NCBI GenBank assembly: GCA_038501625.1
Contig: JAZAYU010000005.1
Coordinates: forward strand, 6,758,001-6,822,000
DNA: 64,000 nt
Reading direction: 5' to 3'
DNA from: Corbicula japonica
Lineage: Eukaryota; Mollusca; Bivalvia; Venerida; Cyrenidae
This document shows positions 1 to 12,897 of this stretch, one piece after another. The translations under genes were made by a program, and so were the position numbers. Numbering within the stretch: position 1 is the stretch's first letter; each line of letters begins with the position of its first letter. Below the pieces are notes generated by a model. It was not told where the DNA came from. It was given only the letters and a program-made list of their open reading frames with translations, and did no database searches.

Positions 1-1860
1 GATCTTTTTGGCTGTATTATCAATAAATTCTAATAAAATAGTTTGAAGAGTTTCCAGGATACTATAAATTCTCAATCAACATAAAATTTATTTTCTGTCT
101 GCTAACAATACCTATTTCCCAAAGCTAACTTCCCACTCAAGTTTGAAGTTTAAGGAAAATATCACATTTCTCTTTAATGATAAAATATCCTATTTCTAAA
201 GCTTTTTTTTTGGCCCAGGATTGGTTTCAACTTCAACCGACTAGTTCAAAATCTGGGTACATACAGATCGAGAGTAATGGATGTAGAATATTTTTCACAT
301 TGAACTTTCTATTGTTAAACCAGGAGCAATTAATTCTAATATTTTTATTATCTGTCTGCAACAACCACTATTTCCCAAAGCTAACTGACCACTTTCAAGA
401 TGGAAGTTAAAGTATCACCTATCTCCCTAATGATATTATATCCTATTTCTAAAGCTTTTATTTTGGCCCAGGATTGGATTCAAAATCAAGACTGAAAGCT
501 GTGCAAACAGATAAATTTTTAAAATAATATGACTAATTAAAACTAATTTAGATTTTGAATATTTTTTCATATCTAGGTCTGCTAAAGAAATATCCTCTGT
601 AGTCCACGGGCCAGTAACACTTGCGAAGCCAACCCTCCTCCGTTGCCGTCATTGGATAGGTCGCCGCAACTTCAACCGACTAGTTCAAAATCGGGGTACA
701 TACAGATCGGATGTAACAGACGTAGATAATCATCTTGACATTTTGCAATTTTTAAGAGATTTGAAATATCTAGGTCCACTATTTTTGGTTTCGTCTGTAG
801 TCCACGGGCCAGTAACAGTTGCGAAGCCAACCCTCCTCCGTTGCCGTCATTGGATAGGTCGCCACAACATCAACCGACAAGTTCAAAATCTGGGTACATA
901 CAGATCGAGAGTAATGGACATAGAATATTTTTTACATTGAACTTTCTATTGTTAAAACAGGAACAATTAATTCTAATATTTTTATTAACTGTCTGCTAAC
1001 AACTACTATTTCCCAAAGCTAACTGCCCACTTTCAAGATGGAAGTTTAAGGTAAGTATCACCTATCTCCCTAATGATATAATATCCTATTTCTCAACCGT
1101 TTATTTTGGCCAAATTTGGTTTCAAAATCAAGACTGAATGATGTGCAAACAGATAAATTTTTAAAATAATATGACGATTTAAAACTAAGATTTTGAATAT
1201 TTTCATATCTAGGTCTGCTAAAGAAATATCCTGTATAGTCCACGGGCCAGTAACACTTGCAAAGCCAACCCTCCTCCGTTGACGTCATTGGAAAAGTCGC
1301 CGCAACTTCAACCGACTAGTTCAAAATCTGGGTACATACAGATCGGATGTAACAGACGTAGGTAATCATCTTGACATTTTGCAATTTTTAAGAGATTTGA
1401 AATATCTAGGTCCACTATTTTTGGTTTCGTCTGTAGTCCACGGGCCAGTAACAGTTGCGAAGCCAACCCTCCTTCGTTGCCGTCATTGGATAGGTTGCCG
1501 CAACATCAACCGACAAGTTCAAAATCTGGGTACATACAGATCGAGAGTAATGGACATAGAATATTTTTTACATTGAACATTCTATTTTTAAATCAGGAGT
1601 AATTCTAATATTTTTATTATCTGTCTGCTAAAAACCACTATTACCCAAAGCCATCCTCCTGCTTTCAAATTTAAGTTTAAGGAAGTTTCGCATTTCTCCC
1701 TAATGATTAATTATCCTCTTTCTCAAGCTTTTATTTTGGCCCAGGATTGGTGTCAAATGACTTGTTAACAGACATAGATAGAAAACAAATTTTTAGCATA
1801 TACATGTATCTCGGTCCACTAAGTATCCTCTGCAGGCAAATGGCCAGTAACTGTTGCCAC
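1..1860. repeat. Degenerate direct repeat block, ~636-bp duplication
   Basis: A stretch with the words 'gtccacgggccagtaaca' and 'gaagccaaccctcctccg' occurs near 600, 790, 1240 and 1430. The segment around 590-1225 is repeated at about 1226-1860 with a 636-bp offset, and the same short ORF appears at 743 and 1379. Left of 590 a more diverged copy of the same material is seen (177-540). No gene is supported; the small ORFs are by-products of the repeat. Confidence 0.75.
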
Positions 1861-2279
1861 AACAAAAGCTGACCATTCCAAAATTTGGTACATACAGATT
1901 GGACATTATGGACATTTGGCAGTGAACTGAGTTCATTGATTATTTTAGATCTAGTCTGCTACATGTAGCAACATCTATTTTTCAAAGCAGACTTACAACT
2001 TTAAGTTTTGAAGTGAAATATCTGTACACCTATTGTCAAAAGCAGTATCACAGTCAGAATATTTCTACTCTTAAATGTTTGCCAAGAATCATGGGTGAGA
2101 ACTTTACCTTATTTGTGAAGTTAAAATAAATCCTTTAAGATGCAAGTGCGGTAAAATTTATGACAACTATGTAAGTTTCAATGTAATGTGGATTTTGAAA
2201 AGAGAGCAGCAAAATGAGCGAAACCATAAAATAAATCCCCCACAAATAGTAATGAATTCACAGTACTTATCACTGATCC
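1861..2279. other. No recognisable feature
   Basis: AT-rich sequence between two repeat blocks. I see no gene, splice-bounded exon or repeat that I can support. Confidence 0.5.
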
Positions 2280-2510
2280 TTGCATCAGTTTGTCAGAATC
2301 GCATCATTTTGTCACAGAATCATACATCAGTTTGTCATGTAATCACACATCAGTTTGTCATGGAATAACATCAGTTGTTTTGGAATAACACATCAGTTTG
2401 TCACGGAATCATATATCAGTTTGTCACGGGATAACACATCAGTTTTTCACGGAATCACGCATCAGTTTGTCATGGAATCATTATTTGTTGTAGATAAAAT
2501 TGCTCATCAG
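2280..2510. repeat. Short tandem repeat, unit ~23-24 bp
   Basis: About eight imperfect copies of a unit like 'acatcagtttgtcatggaat'. Copies differ by point changes and small indels. The short overlapping ORFs here are by-products of the repeat. Confidence 0.8.
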
Positions 2511-2765
2511 TTTTTACAAAATAAACAGTCAAAGTGGCTGGCCAAGAAAGACCACTCTCCAGTGAAAGGATGACAATTTCTACCAGACCCTCATTTCTAC
2601 CAGACCCTCTTCCATGGACAGGAACTGCTCTCAGCTGACCTAAAAAAAACAACATTAACTATATCGAGAAATCATGATTAGCGCAAAATCATTTTTTGTG
2701 CAGATTAAATTGTACTTGGCAATCTATTCAAATACATAACAGACACAGACTGAAACCCAATTTTA

Positions 2766-2990
2766 AGCAAGTCCTTCCTTCCTCTATCTCAAGATGCAAG
2801 TCCTTCCTTCCTCTATCTCAATATGCAAGTCCTTCCTTCCTCTATCTCAAGATGCAAGTCCTTCCTTCCTCTATCTCAATATGCAAGTCCTTCCTTCCTC
2901 TATCTCAATATGCAAGTCCTTCCTTCCTCTATCTCAAGATGCAAGTCCGTCCTTCCTCTACTTCAAGATGCAAGTCCTTCCTACTAGTAC
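2766..2990. repeat. 29-bp tandem repeat (about 8 copies)
   Basis: Direct copies of a 29-bp unit ('caagtccttccttcctcta' plus 'tctcaagatg'). Because 29 is not a multiple of three, each frame cycles through the same peptides, so the short ORFs are artefacts. There are no spacers, which excludes a CRISPR array. It lies directly next to the 59-bp satellite. Confidence 0.9.
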
Positions 2991-5900
2991 AGTAAAACCC
3001 CCGCAAAGACCACACATAATTTAAATATAAACAGATTGCATGAGTACAGTAAAACCTCTTAAAGTCTACTCTTAATTTCAATATAAACCAAATGCATGAG
3101 TACAGTAAAACCACTCCTAAAAACTACTCTTAATTTCAATATAAACCAATGTATGAGTAAAGTAAAACCACTCCTAAAAACTACTCTTAATTTCAATATA
3201 AACCAACTGCATGAGTACAGTAAAACCTTGAATGAAGACCACGCTTTATTTCAATATAAACCAACTGCATAAGTACAGTAAAACCTTGCATAAAGACTAC
3301 CCTTAATTTCAATATAAACCAACTGTATTAGTACAGTAAAACCTTGCATAAAGACTACTGTTAATTTAAAAATAAACCAACTCCATGAATACAGTAAAAC
3401 TTCTCAAAGTCTACCCTAAATTTCAATATAAACCAACTGCATAGGTACAGTACAACCTCTCAAAGTCTACATTTAATTTCAATATAAACCAACTGCATGA
3501 ATACAGTAAAACCTCTCAAAGTCTACCCTTAATTTCAATATAAACCAACTGTATGAGTAAAGTAAAACCTTGCATCAAGACTACTCTTAATATCAATATA
3601 AACCAACTGCATGAGTACTGTAAAACCCTCAAAAAGACCACCCTTAATTTCAATATAAAACCAACTGCATGAGTACAGTAAAACCCCTCAAAAAGACTAC
3701 CCTTAATTTCAATATAAACCAACTGTATTAGTACAGTAAAACCTTGCATAAAGACTACCCTTAATTTCAATACAAACCAACTGTATTAGTACAGTAAAAC
3801 CTTGAAAAAGACTGCCCTGAATGTTCAATATAAACCAACTGTATTAGTACAGTAAAATCTTGCATAAAGACTACACTTCATTTCAATATCAACAAACCAT
3901 ATAAGTAGAGTACATATATACCAACTGCATGAGTACAGTAAAACCCCTCATATAGACTGCTCTAAATGTTCAATATATTCTATTTGCACAACTACAGTAA
4001 AACCCCTTATAAACACTGTCCTGAATGTTCAATATATAACAATTGCACAACTACAGTAAAACCCCTCATAAAGACTAACCTGAATGTTCAATATTGCCAA
4101 CTGCACAAGAACAGTAAAACCCCTCATAAAGACTCCCCTGACTGTGCAATATACACCAGTGGCAATAGTACATTAAAGACATCCCTGAATTTTCAATAAT
4201 TATGCCAAAAGTACAAGTACAGTCAAACATCTTACAAACACTACCCTGAATGTTCAATATATACCAACTGCATGATTACAGTAAAACCACTCATAAAGAC
4301 TACCCTGAATGTTCAATATATACCAACAGCGTCAGTATAGTAAAACCCCTCAAAAAGAACACCCTGAATATATACCAACTTCATGAGTACAGTAAAGCCT
4401 CTTGTAAAGAATACCCTGAATGTTTAATATATACCAACTTCACAAGTACAGAAAAAAACCCAAATAAAGTCTACCCTAAATGTTCAATATATACAAATTT
4501 CATAAGTACAGTAAAACCTCAAATAAAGACTACCCTAAATGCTCAATTTATACCATCTTCATGAGTACAGTAAAATCCCTCATAAAGAATACCCTAAATG
4601 TTCAATATATACCAATGGCATCAGTACAGTAAAACCCTCATAAAGACTACCCTGAATGTTCAGTATATACCAACTGCATGAGTACAGTAAAAGCCCTAAT
4701 ACAGACTTTATAACCCTGAATGTTCAATATATGCAAACTGCATGAGTACAGTAAAACCCCTCATAAAGACTACCTTGAATGTTCAATATATACCAACTGC
4801 ATGAGTACAGTAAAATCCCTCATAAAGACTACCTTGAATGTTCAATATATACCAACTGCACGAGTACAGTAAAATCCCTCATAAAGACTACCCTGAATGT
4901 TCAGTATATACCAACTACACGAGTACAGTAAAACCCCTCATAAAGACTACCCTGAATGTTCAGTATATACCAACTGCATGAGAACAGTAAAATCCCTCAT
5001 AAAGACTACCCTGAATGTTCAATATATACCAACTGCATGAGTACAGTAAAATCCCTCATAAAGACTATCCTGAGTGTTCAATATATACCAACACTATGAT
5101 TACAGTAAAGCCTCTCATAAAGACTACACGGAATGTTCAATATATACCAACTGCATGAGTACAATAAAACGGCACATAAAGACTACCCTGAATGTTCAAT
5201 ATATACCAACTACACGAGTACAGTAAAACCTCTCATAAAGACTACCCTGAATGTTCAATATATATCAACTGCATGAGTACAGTAAAATCCCTCATAAAGA
5301 CTTCCCTGAGTGTTCAATATATACCAACACTATGATTACAGTAAAGCCTCTCATAAAGACTACACTGAATGTTCAATATATACCAACTGCATGAGTACAA
5401 TAAAACTGCACATAAAGACTACCCTGAATGTTCAGTATATACCAATTTCATGAGTACAGTAAAACCCCTCATAACGACTACCCTGAATATTCAATATATA
5501 CCAACAGCATGAGTACAGTAAAACCCCTCATGAAGACTACCCTGAATGTTCAATATATACCAACTGCATGAGTACAGTAAAACCCCTCATAAAGACTACC
5601 CTGAATGTTCAATATATACCAACTGCATGAGTACAGTAAAACCCCTCATAAAGACTACCCTGAATGTTTAATATATACCAACTGCATGAGTACAGTAAAA
5701 CCCATCATAAAGACTACCCTGAATGTCAAATATATACCAACTGCATGAGTACAGGAAAACACCTCATAAAGACTACCCTGAATGTTCAATATATACCAAC
5801 TGCATGAGTACAGTAAAAGCCCTAATAAAGACTACCCTGAATGTTCATTATATACCAACTGCATGAGTACAGTAAAACCTCTCATAAAGTCTACCCTGAA

Positions 5901-8565
5901 TGTTCAATTTATACCAACTGCATGTGTACAGTAAAACCTATCATGAAGACTACCCTGAATGTTCAATATATACCAAATGCATGAGTACAGTAAAATCTCT
6001 CATAAAGACTACACTGAATGTTCAATATACACCAACTGCATGATTACCGTAAGACTTCTAATAAAGACTACCCTGAATGTCAAATATATACCAACTGCAT
6101 GAGTACAGTAAAACCCCTCATAAAGAGTATCCTGAATGTTCAATATATACAAACTGCATGAGTTCAGTAAAAGCCCTCATAAAGACTACCCTGAATGTTC
6201 AATATATACCAACTTCATGAGTACAGTAAAATCCCTCATAAAGACTACACTGAATGTTCAATATATACCAACTGCACGAGTTCAGTAAAACCCCTCATAA
6301 AGACTACCCTGAATGTTCAGTATATACCAACTGCATGAGTACAGTAAAAGCCCTAATAAAGACTACCCTGAATGTTCAGTATATACCAACTGCATGAGTA
6401 CAGTAAAATCCCTCATAAAGACTACCCTGAATGTTCAATATATAACAACTGCATGAGTACAGTAAAACCCCTCATTAAGACTACCCTGAATGTTCAATAT
6501 ATACCAACTGGATGAGTATAGTAAAATCTCTCATAAAGACTACCCTGAATGTCAAATATATACCAACTGCATGAGTACAGTAAAACCCCTCATAAAGACT
6601 ACCCTGAATGTTCAATATATACAAACTGCATGAGTTCAGTAAAACCTTTCATAAAGACTACCCTGAATGTTCAATATATAACAACTGCATGAGTTCAGTA
6701 AAACCCCTCATAAAGACTACCCTGAATGTTCAATATATACCAACTGCAGGAGTACAGTAAAACCCCTCATAAAGACTACCCTGAATGTTCCATATATACC
6801 AACTGCACGAGTACAGTAAAAGCCCTAATAAAGACTACCCTGAATGTTCAGTATATACCAACTGCATGAGTACAGTAAAATCCCTCATAAAGACTACCCT
6901 GAATGTTCAATATATACCAACTGCATGAGTACAGTAAAACCCCTCATAAAGACTACCCTGAATGATCAGTATACCAACTGCATGAGTACAGTAAAACCCC
7001 TCATAAAGACTACCCTGAATATTTAATATATACCAACTGTATGAGTGCAGTAAAACCTCTCATGAAGACTACCCTGAATGTCAAATATATAACAACTGCA
7101 TGAGTACAGTAAAACCCCTCATAAAGACTACTCTGAATGTTCAATATATACCAACTGCATGAGTACAGTAAAACCCCTCATAAAGACTACTCTGAATGTT
7201 CAATATATACCAACTGCATGTGTACAGTAAAACCCCTCATAAAGACTACCCTGAATGTCAAATATACACCAACTGGATGAGTATAGTAAAACCCCTCATA
7301 AAGACTACCCTGAATTAATATATAACAACTTCATGAGTACAGTAAATTCCCTCATAAAGACTACCCTGAATGTTCAATATATACCAACTGGATGAGTACA
7401 GTAAAACCCCTCATAAAGACTACCCTGAATTAATATATACCAACTGCATGAGTAGAGTAAAATCCCTCATAAAGACTACCCTGAATGTCAAATATATACC
7501 AACTAAATGAGTACAGTAAAACCCCTCATAAAGACTACCCTGAATGTTCAATATATACCAACTGGATGAGTACAGTAAAACCCCTCATTAAGACTACCCT
7601 GAATGTCAAATATACACCAACTGGATGAGTATAGTAAAACCCCTCATAAAGACTACCCTGAATTAATATATAACAACTTCATGAGTACAGTAAATTCCCT
7701 CATAAAGACTACCCTGAATGTTCAATATATACCAACTGGATGAGTACAGTAAAACCCCTCATAAAGACTACACTGAATGTTCAATATATACCAACTGCAT
7801 GAGTACAGTAAAACCCCTCATAAAGACTACCCTGAATGTCAAATATATACCAACTAAATGAGTACAGTAAAACCCCTCATAAAGACTACCCTGAATGTTC
7901 AATATATACCAACTGGATGAGTAAAGTTAAACCCCTCATAAAGACTATCCTGAATGTTCAATATATACCAACTGGATGAGTACAGTAAAACCCCTCATAA
8001 AGACTACCCTGAATGTTCAATATATACCAACTGGATGAGTACAGTAAAACCCCTCATAAAGACTACACTGAATGTTCAATATATACCAACTGGATGAGTA
8101 CAGTAAAACCCCTCATAAAGACTACCCTGAATGTTCAATATATACCAACTGAATGAGTATAGTAAAACCTCTCATAAAGACTACCCTGAATGTTCAATAT
8201 ATACCAACTGCATGAGTACAGTAAAAGCCTTCATAAAGACTACCCTGAATTTTCAATATATAACAACTTCATGAGTACAGTAAATTCCCTCATAAAGACT
8301 ACCCTGAATGTTCAATATATACCAACTGGATGAGTATAGTAAAACCTCTCATAAAGACTACTCTGAATGTTCAATATGCATCAACTGCATTAAAGTAAAT
8401 TATCTCATAAAGAGTGTCCTAAATGTTCAATACCTACGAACGCACGAGTACAATAAAACCTCTAATAGAGAATACTCTAAATTTTCAATATATACCAACT
8501 GCACGAGTACAGTAACCCTCATAAAAGACTACCCTGAATGTTTGATATATACCAAAATCATTATT
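2985..8565. repeat. 59-bp satellite array, roughly 90-95 copies
   Basis: Uninterrupted head-to-tail copies of a ~59-bp unit containing 'gagtacagtaaaacccctc', then 'ataaagactaccctgaatg' and 'ttcaatatatacca'. The left edge (2990-3950) is a diverged subfamily with 'cttaatttcaatataaacc'. The centre (about 4700-8350) is much more uniform, and the right edge decays again after about 8380. Higher-order duplications are visible: a four-unit block (236-bp offset, near 5070 and 5306) and a six-unit block (348-bp offset, near 7261 and 7609). All ORFs here are satellite read-through. Confidence 0.95.
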
Positions 8566-8799
8566 CATTGAAATATAAAATGATGTACATAATGCTGTAA
8601 TCACATTTATCAGTATACCAAGTTTAATCACTAATATCTTTTTCACTTTTTGAGTTATTTAAAAACTCTTGTGAAATATAAGAGATCTTGCAAACTTCTT
8701 GTATTAATTTCACAATGCATACCAAGTTTCGTGAAAAAATCTTGAGTACTTCAAGTTATTGAAGTATTAAGCAATTATTTTTAGTAACAGCACCTGACC
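8566..8799. other. No recognisable feature
   Basis: AT-rich unique-looking sequence to the right of the satellite. Nothing supported on either strand. Confidence 0.5.
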
Positions 8800-8934
8800 A
8801 TTAACTTATGGTCAAAAAATAAATCTAAAAGTGAACAGTGTAGATCCTGATTAGATAGCAAGGATGTGCCAGCTGATCTGGATCTACACTGCTCGCCAAC
8901 AGAATAAAGGTGTATTTATGGAGTGAAGAGTTAA
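8800..8934. mobile_element. TTAA-MITE (twin-hairpin family), right half
   Basis: Carries one of the two hairpins of the family ('gaacagtgtagatcctgatt' pairing with 'ctgatctggatctacactg') and a TTAA right end at 8931-8934. The left terminus is missing. A second isolated hairpin of the same type lies at about 9105-9163. Confidence 0.7.
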
Positions 8935-9194
8935 TATGTCATTGAACTAAAAACCTAATAGAAAATTTGACTTTTACAGGGAGTTCTATTATGTTGCTGG
9001 ATCACTTTATTTTAAATTCTATCTGGAAGTGATGAATAGACTGAAAAACAAAACTACTTGGCAAATAAATACTTTTAGATTTGTCAAGTAATTTCTTACC
9101 AAGCAGCGACAAGTGTAAATTCTGATCTGCACAGATGCTGATCTGGATCTACACTTGTCACACATGGGATATTAGCCAAATCAACTGGATAACA

Positions 9195-9525
9195 GCCGTC
9201 GAGGGGTAGTGACGGACTCCAGATCCCGAGACTGCAGATTCAAATCCCACCTGAGATGAGCCCTACATCCACATCCAACACAAAGTACTGTGCCCAAGGT
9301 TATAAAACTGAGCATGGAAACCAGTCTAAAATCTCAAGAATCTGATTGGCTAAAATGGCGACCAGTTGCCATTACACCCAATCAGATGCTTGAGATTTGA
9401 GACTGATTTCTAAGCTCAGGTTTAAAACCTTGAGGCCTTGTTTCAACCCAGGAAACAGTCATCGAGCATTATTAATATAACTTGGAATAACTTGTTTTGA
9501 AATTGATGTAGAATAAATAAGTTTA
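9195..9525 (+). mobile_element. tRNA-derived SINE-like copy, interrupted
   Basis: The left part resembles a tRNA, with a B-box-like 'gattcaaatccc' near 9237 followed by 'acctgagatgagcc'. The 3' body ('caacccaggaaacagtcatc', ending in 'tagaataaataag') matches the copies at 11.5 and 12.3 kb. A foldback element (9291-9436) sits inside it, so this copy is older than that insertion. Confidence 0.6.
9291..9436. mobile_element. Foldback element family B (nested in a SINE)
   Basis: Near-palindrome. The left arm holds 'caatcagatg'-type inner sequence complementary to the right arm, and the ends 'tataaaactgagcatgg' and 'taagctcaggtttaaaa' are the family B termini. It interrupts the SINE-like copy 9195-9525. 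Confidence 0.7.
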
Positions 9526-9583
9526 AACCAAACTATGCCAGATCAATGGAGGAATGAGATAACACATATAAAACATTACTTAC

Positions 9584-9685
9584 TACTGCATTGAAGGCTT
9601 CTGTTCCATGATTATGTCTGCTCCCTGGACACCTGTTGGTTCTACACACCACAGTTCATCAACCAGATGGTGCTCTGACAGGTTT
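9584..9685 (-). CDS. Candidate exon, function unknown
   Basis: On the minus strand 'tttattacag' at the high end is a good 3' splice site, and 'gtaagtaatg' follows at the low end as a good 5' splice site. The enclosed 102 nt are open in one frame and encode a peptide beginning NLSEHHLVDELW and continuing VEPTGVQGADIIMEQ. It resembles real coding sequence in composition, but I do not recognise the family. Its strand agrees with the HELB-like gene, but no motif links it to that protein. Confidence 0.4.
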
Positions 9686-9955
9686 CTGTAATAAAACAGG
9701 AAAACATGATTTTGTTGAAAAAGAATAAACTGCAGTTAAATTTTGATGACTTAAACTGCACTGACTTGGAAATACCAGTCTGACAGCATAACAAGCCAGT
9801 CCCATCAATTCTTAAATTTAATTTAAGCACTGTAGATCCAAGAAATATTATTATGTAGCATGAAACATTTTCGTAAGGCCACACTTTTTTTTATTTTTAG
9901 TCTTACAAGAATTTTCTGGAAAAAATGAGTATGGTAGGTCGAAATAAAAATATAA

Positions 9956-10822
9956 AACTAGAAATGTGTCCATAGGACACGGATGCCCCCTCTATGCATG
10001 TTTGTCATGGTGAACATTTATACCAAGTTATTTGAAAATCCAATAAGTAATAACAAACTCACAGCCCAGACAAGATAATTCTGGTTTTAGTAATAGTGAC
10101 CTTGACCTTGGACCTAAAGACATGGGAATTGTATACAACACAATGCCTTGTCATAGTGAACATTTGTGCCAAATTATTTTGAAATCACTCTGTTAATAAC
10201 GAAGTTATAGCCAGTACAAGAAATTTCTATTTTTTGTAACAGTGACCTTGACCTTGGACCTACAGGCATGGGTATTGTACACAACACATCATCTTGATAT
10301 AATGAACATTTATACCAAGTTATTTTAAAATCCAATATGAAATAACAAAGTAACAGAGCGGACAAGATTTTTCCAACAAAATTCTATTTTTAGTAACAGT
10401 GACCTTGACCTTGGACCTACAGGCATGGGTATTGTACGCGACACACTGTCTTGATATGGTAAACATTTATACCAAGTTATTTTAAAATCCAATAAGAAAT
10501 AACAAAGTTACAGAGCGGACAAGATTTTTCCAACAAAATTCTATTTTAAGTAACAGTGACCTTGACCTTGGACCTACAGGCATGGGTGTTGTATGCGACA
10601 CACCCCCTGGTCATGGTGAACATTTGTGCCAAGTTATTTTGAAATCCCTCCATTTATAAGGAATAACAAAGTTACAGAGCGGACACGATTTTCGAACATA
10701 CACACTGACACACTGACACACAGCCAGGGTGAACACTATATGCCCGTCCGCCATTACATGGAGGGGGCAGCCAGGGTGAACACTATATGCCCATCCGCCA
10801 TTACATGGGGGGGCATAAAAAG
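9956..10822 (+). repeat. Modular repeat with ~115-bp tandem core (family D)
   Basis: Starts 'actagaaatgtgtccatagg' and ends 'ccattacatgggggggcata'. Between them are about five copies of a unit containing 'cagtgaccttgaccttgg', 'acctacaggcatgggtatt' and 'ccaagttattttgaaat'. A second copy lies at 32351-33366. The layout (unique ends, tandem core) resembles non-autonomous molluscan elements with internal tandem repeats. No coding capacity. Confidence 0.75.
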
Positions 10823-11490
10823 ATAAAGATGTGACTGTCATTAACAAGCAACTTTCAACCTCTTTTGTACAAGGTTGCTTTTATTTAGATTACCTCTTAC
10901 TACTGACAAAACAATATATTACAGGATAAAAATTTGTAAATATATTTTAACATTTTTTATGCAGCAATTGTGTTATTGAGGCTTCTTTTCATGTATACAG
11001 CCACCACAAATAATCTGCAAGGCTTGTCTCAGCTTTTTCACTCAACACAATATTTTGGTAAAGCAAACTTTTCATATTTAAATAAATATTAACTTAACAC
11101 AAGAATATAAGCACAAATTCGCATTCATGCATCCTTAAAGACTTGGTGCTGTCGATCTCAGTCTTGTCTGCCGAAAATGTGCCATCATGGGAACCAGATG
11201 GAGTTTTTAAAATGTTTTCATTGGGGATGTAGCAACTTAAAGTTGAATGAATGGTTTTATCATTTCTTGCTTTCAAAAATACCTTTTTTAGCCCCAAAAT
11301 TGTGCCGAAAATGTTGCTTCAAAAATGTTTACTGCGCCATAGAGGTGGCCATGATAAAAGTGAACTGTTTACGTGGATTGTATTTAAAATAATTGATTTT
11401 TAATTGTGTAAAAGAAACCAGTCATCACAAATCATAAAGCTTCCGATTCCATCATTTGATTCTTACTCATTCACTTTCGCTTATTTTAGG
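10823..11490. other. No recognisable feature
   Basis: No repeat family or exon with paired splice sites was found. Short ORFs here (62-72 codons) lack any recognisable motif. Confidence 0.5.
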
Positions 11491-11499
11491 TTTTAGTAC

Positions 11500-11660
11500 C
11501 AAACTGTGGTCTTGGATTTGAGTGTCAAGATCAGGAATTTTGCGGGTTTGAATCCCACCTGGAATAAGAATTCTGGAATGTCTACAATCCATGACTGGTG
11601 CAAGTACAGGACCTGGTTTCTTCCCAGGAAATAGCCATTCAGCAACTTGTTTCAATGTAA
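11500..11660 (+). mobile_element. tRNA-derived SINE-like copy
   Basis: The B-box-like 'gggtttgaatcccacc' near 11550 follows a tRNA-like left arm. The body 'ctacaatccatgactgg' and tail 'aatgtaaaataaatata' are shared with the copies at 9.2 and 12.3 kb. Confidence 0.65.
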
Positions 11661-12289
11661 AATAAATATAGTGGTGATGTTATGGGTATTTTATCAGTAG
11701 CTCAAATGCAATGTGAAATCTTGGAGATTTCTTCAGAATTTCTGTTCAACATTCCTTGAGTAAGAAATGAATTAGTCCCACTGAAAAACAAACAAGTCTA
11801 TTACAATAATTCAGCGGGTACAGGAATAACTTGTAATTACTGCCTACCTTCTTATATGGTGTTTACTGATAAGTACCAGCTTCATTCCCTCCATACAGAC
11901 ATGTCCCCATACCAAGGTCCTCTCAAAGCTGCTGTTCCATTAAATGCATTTAACAGAGCTTTTGGTGACATGTTCATTATCCATGGTTGACATAAGGCCA
12001 TGACAACATTCACTGAATTATTGGTTATCACTGCATGTATACAGTTTTTTCATCTGGCTGATATGTTTCTGTAAACAAAACAAGATGACTGAATATTTTA
12101 TTGAATTCAATGTTGTCTATTATTAATATTGGCAAAATTTCAAACAGTAAAATATTTGTCAACCTCGTTAAAATACCATCCTTCAGTTAACAGAAATTTT
12201 GGCTTTTTATTCCAGTATTACCATCACCTTTTGTTTCACAACACGAGTTTCCTGGCTAATCATGAATGACTTATGACACAATGCTTAGA
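11661..12289. other. Possible minus-strand exon relics, duplicated at 12.8-13.4 kb
   Basis: Two short blocks here recur at 12.8-13.4 kb: one ending in 'cacatataagaag' followed by gtaggc on the minus strand (near 11855-11930), and one starting after 'cttgttttgtttacag' (near 12075 down). Splice-like borders are visible but the enclosed frames are interrupted, so I do not call a gene. Confidence 0.3.
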
Positions 12290-12480
12290 TTTGCAGGTCT
12301 TGGGGTTAAGCGTCAAACTCCAGATCTGGAGACTGTGGGTTCGAATCCCACCTTAAGATATTTCTAGAATTTCTACAATCCACTACTGGCATAAGTACAG
12401 GTTTTAACCCAGAATGTAGCCATCCTGGGTAACTAGTACAATTCAAGTAATATTGTTTCACTATCAATGTTAAATAAATA
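12290..12480 (+). mobile_element. tRNA-derived SINE-like copy, best preserved
   Basis: The segment 'gggttaagcgtcaaactcc' through 'tgtgggttcgaatcccacc' reads like the D-arm to T-arm half of a tRNA with a clear B box (gggttcgaatccc, near 12338). The body 'ctacaatccactactgg' and tail 'aatgttaaataaata' match the other two copies. Best fit is a tRNA-derived, RNA polymerase III-type SINE; it is not a functional tRNA because the 5' half is degenerate. Confidence 0.7.
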
Positions 12481-12897
12481 CTACATGGGTGTGCAGTTGA
12501 ACAATTATGTTGTCCTCGGATACATTGTTGACCAACATGCAGTTTTTGTAACAAACCATGTTCAGAAATAGTAAAATTATTGCCAACATCAATAAAACAT
12601 GTTCATAATACATGGACACACTGATGGACAAAATCTGTGTATATTAAGCTTTATTAATAAACAAGTTTAAAGCTGTTGGCTCTATTTCACTGAGTCCCAG
12701 TATCAAGCAGTTTATTAAGTTAAAAAGAGATAAATGACATCATGTAAAAAATATGTATCCGGTGATATATTAAGTATTGTTATCAGTTGCTCAAATGCAA
12801 TGTGAAAATTCACTGTGTACAAGGATAACTTGTAATTATTGCCTACCTTTCTATATGGTGTCTAATGATCAGCTACTTGCTTCATCCTTCCAGACTG

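Noticed and set aside
2766..2990. CRISPR-like direct repeats
   Set aside because: Units are contiguous with no unique spacers, and the genome is animal-like. It is a minisatellite.
4250..8571. Several 60-104-codon ORFs such as repeated YQLHEYSKTP-type peptides
   Set aside because: They are translations of the 59-bp satellite, appear in several frames and have no independent support.
12296..12370. Functional tRNA gene
   Set aside because: Only the 3' half is tRNA-like; the acceptor stem and A box are not intact and the body continues as a repeated SINE.
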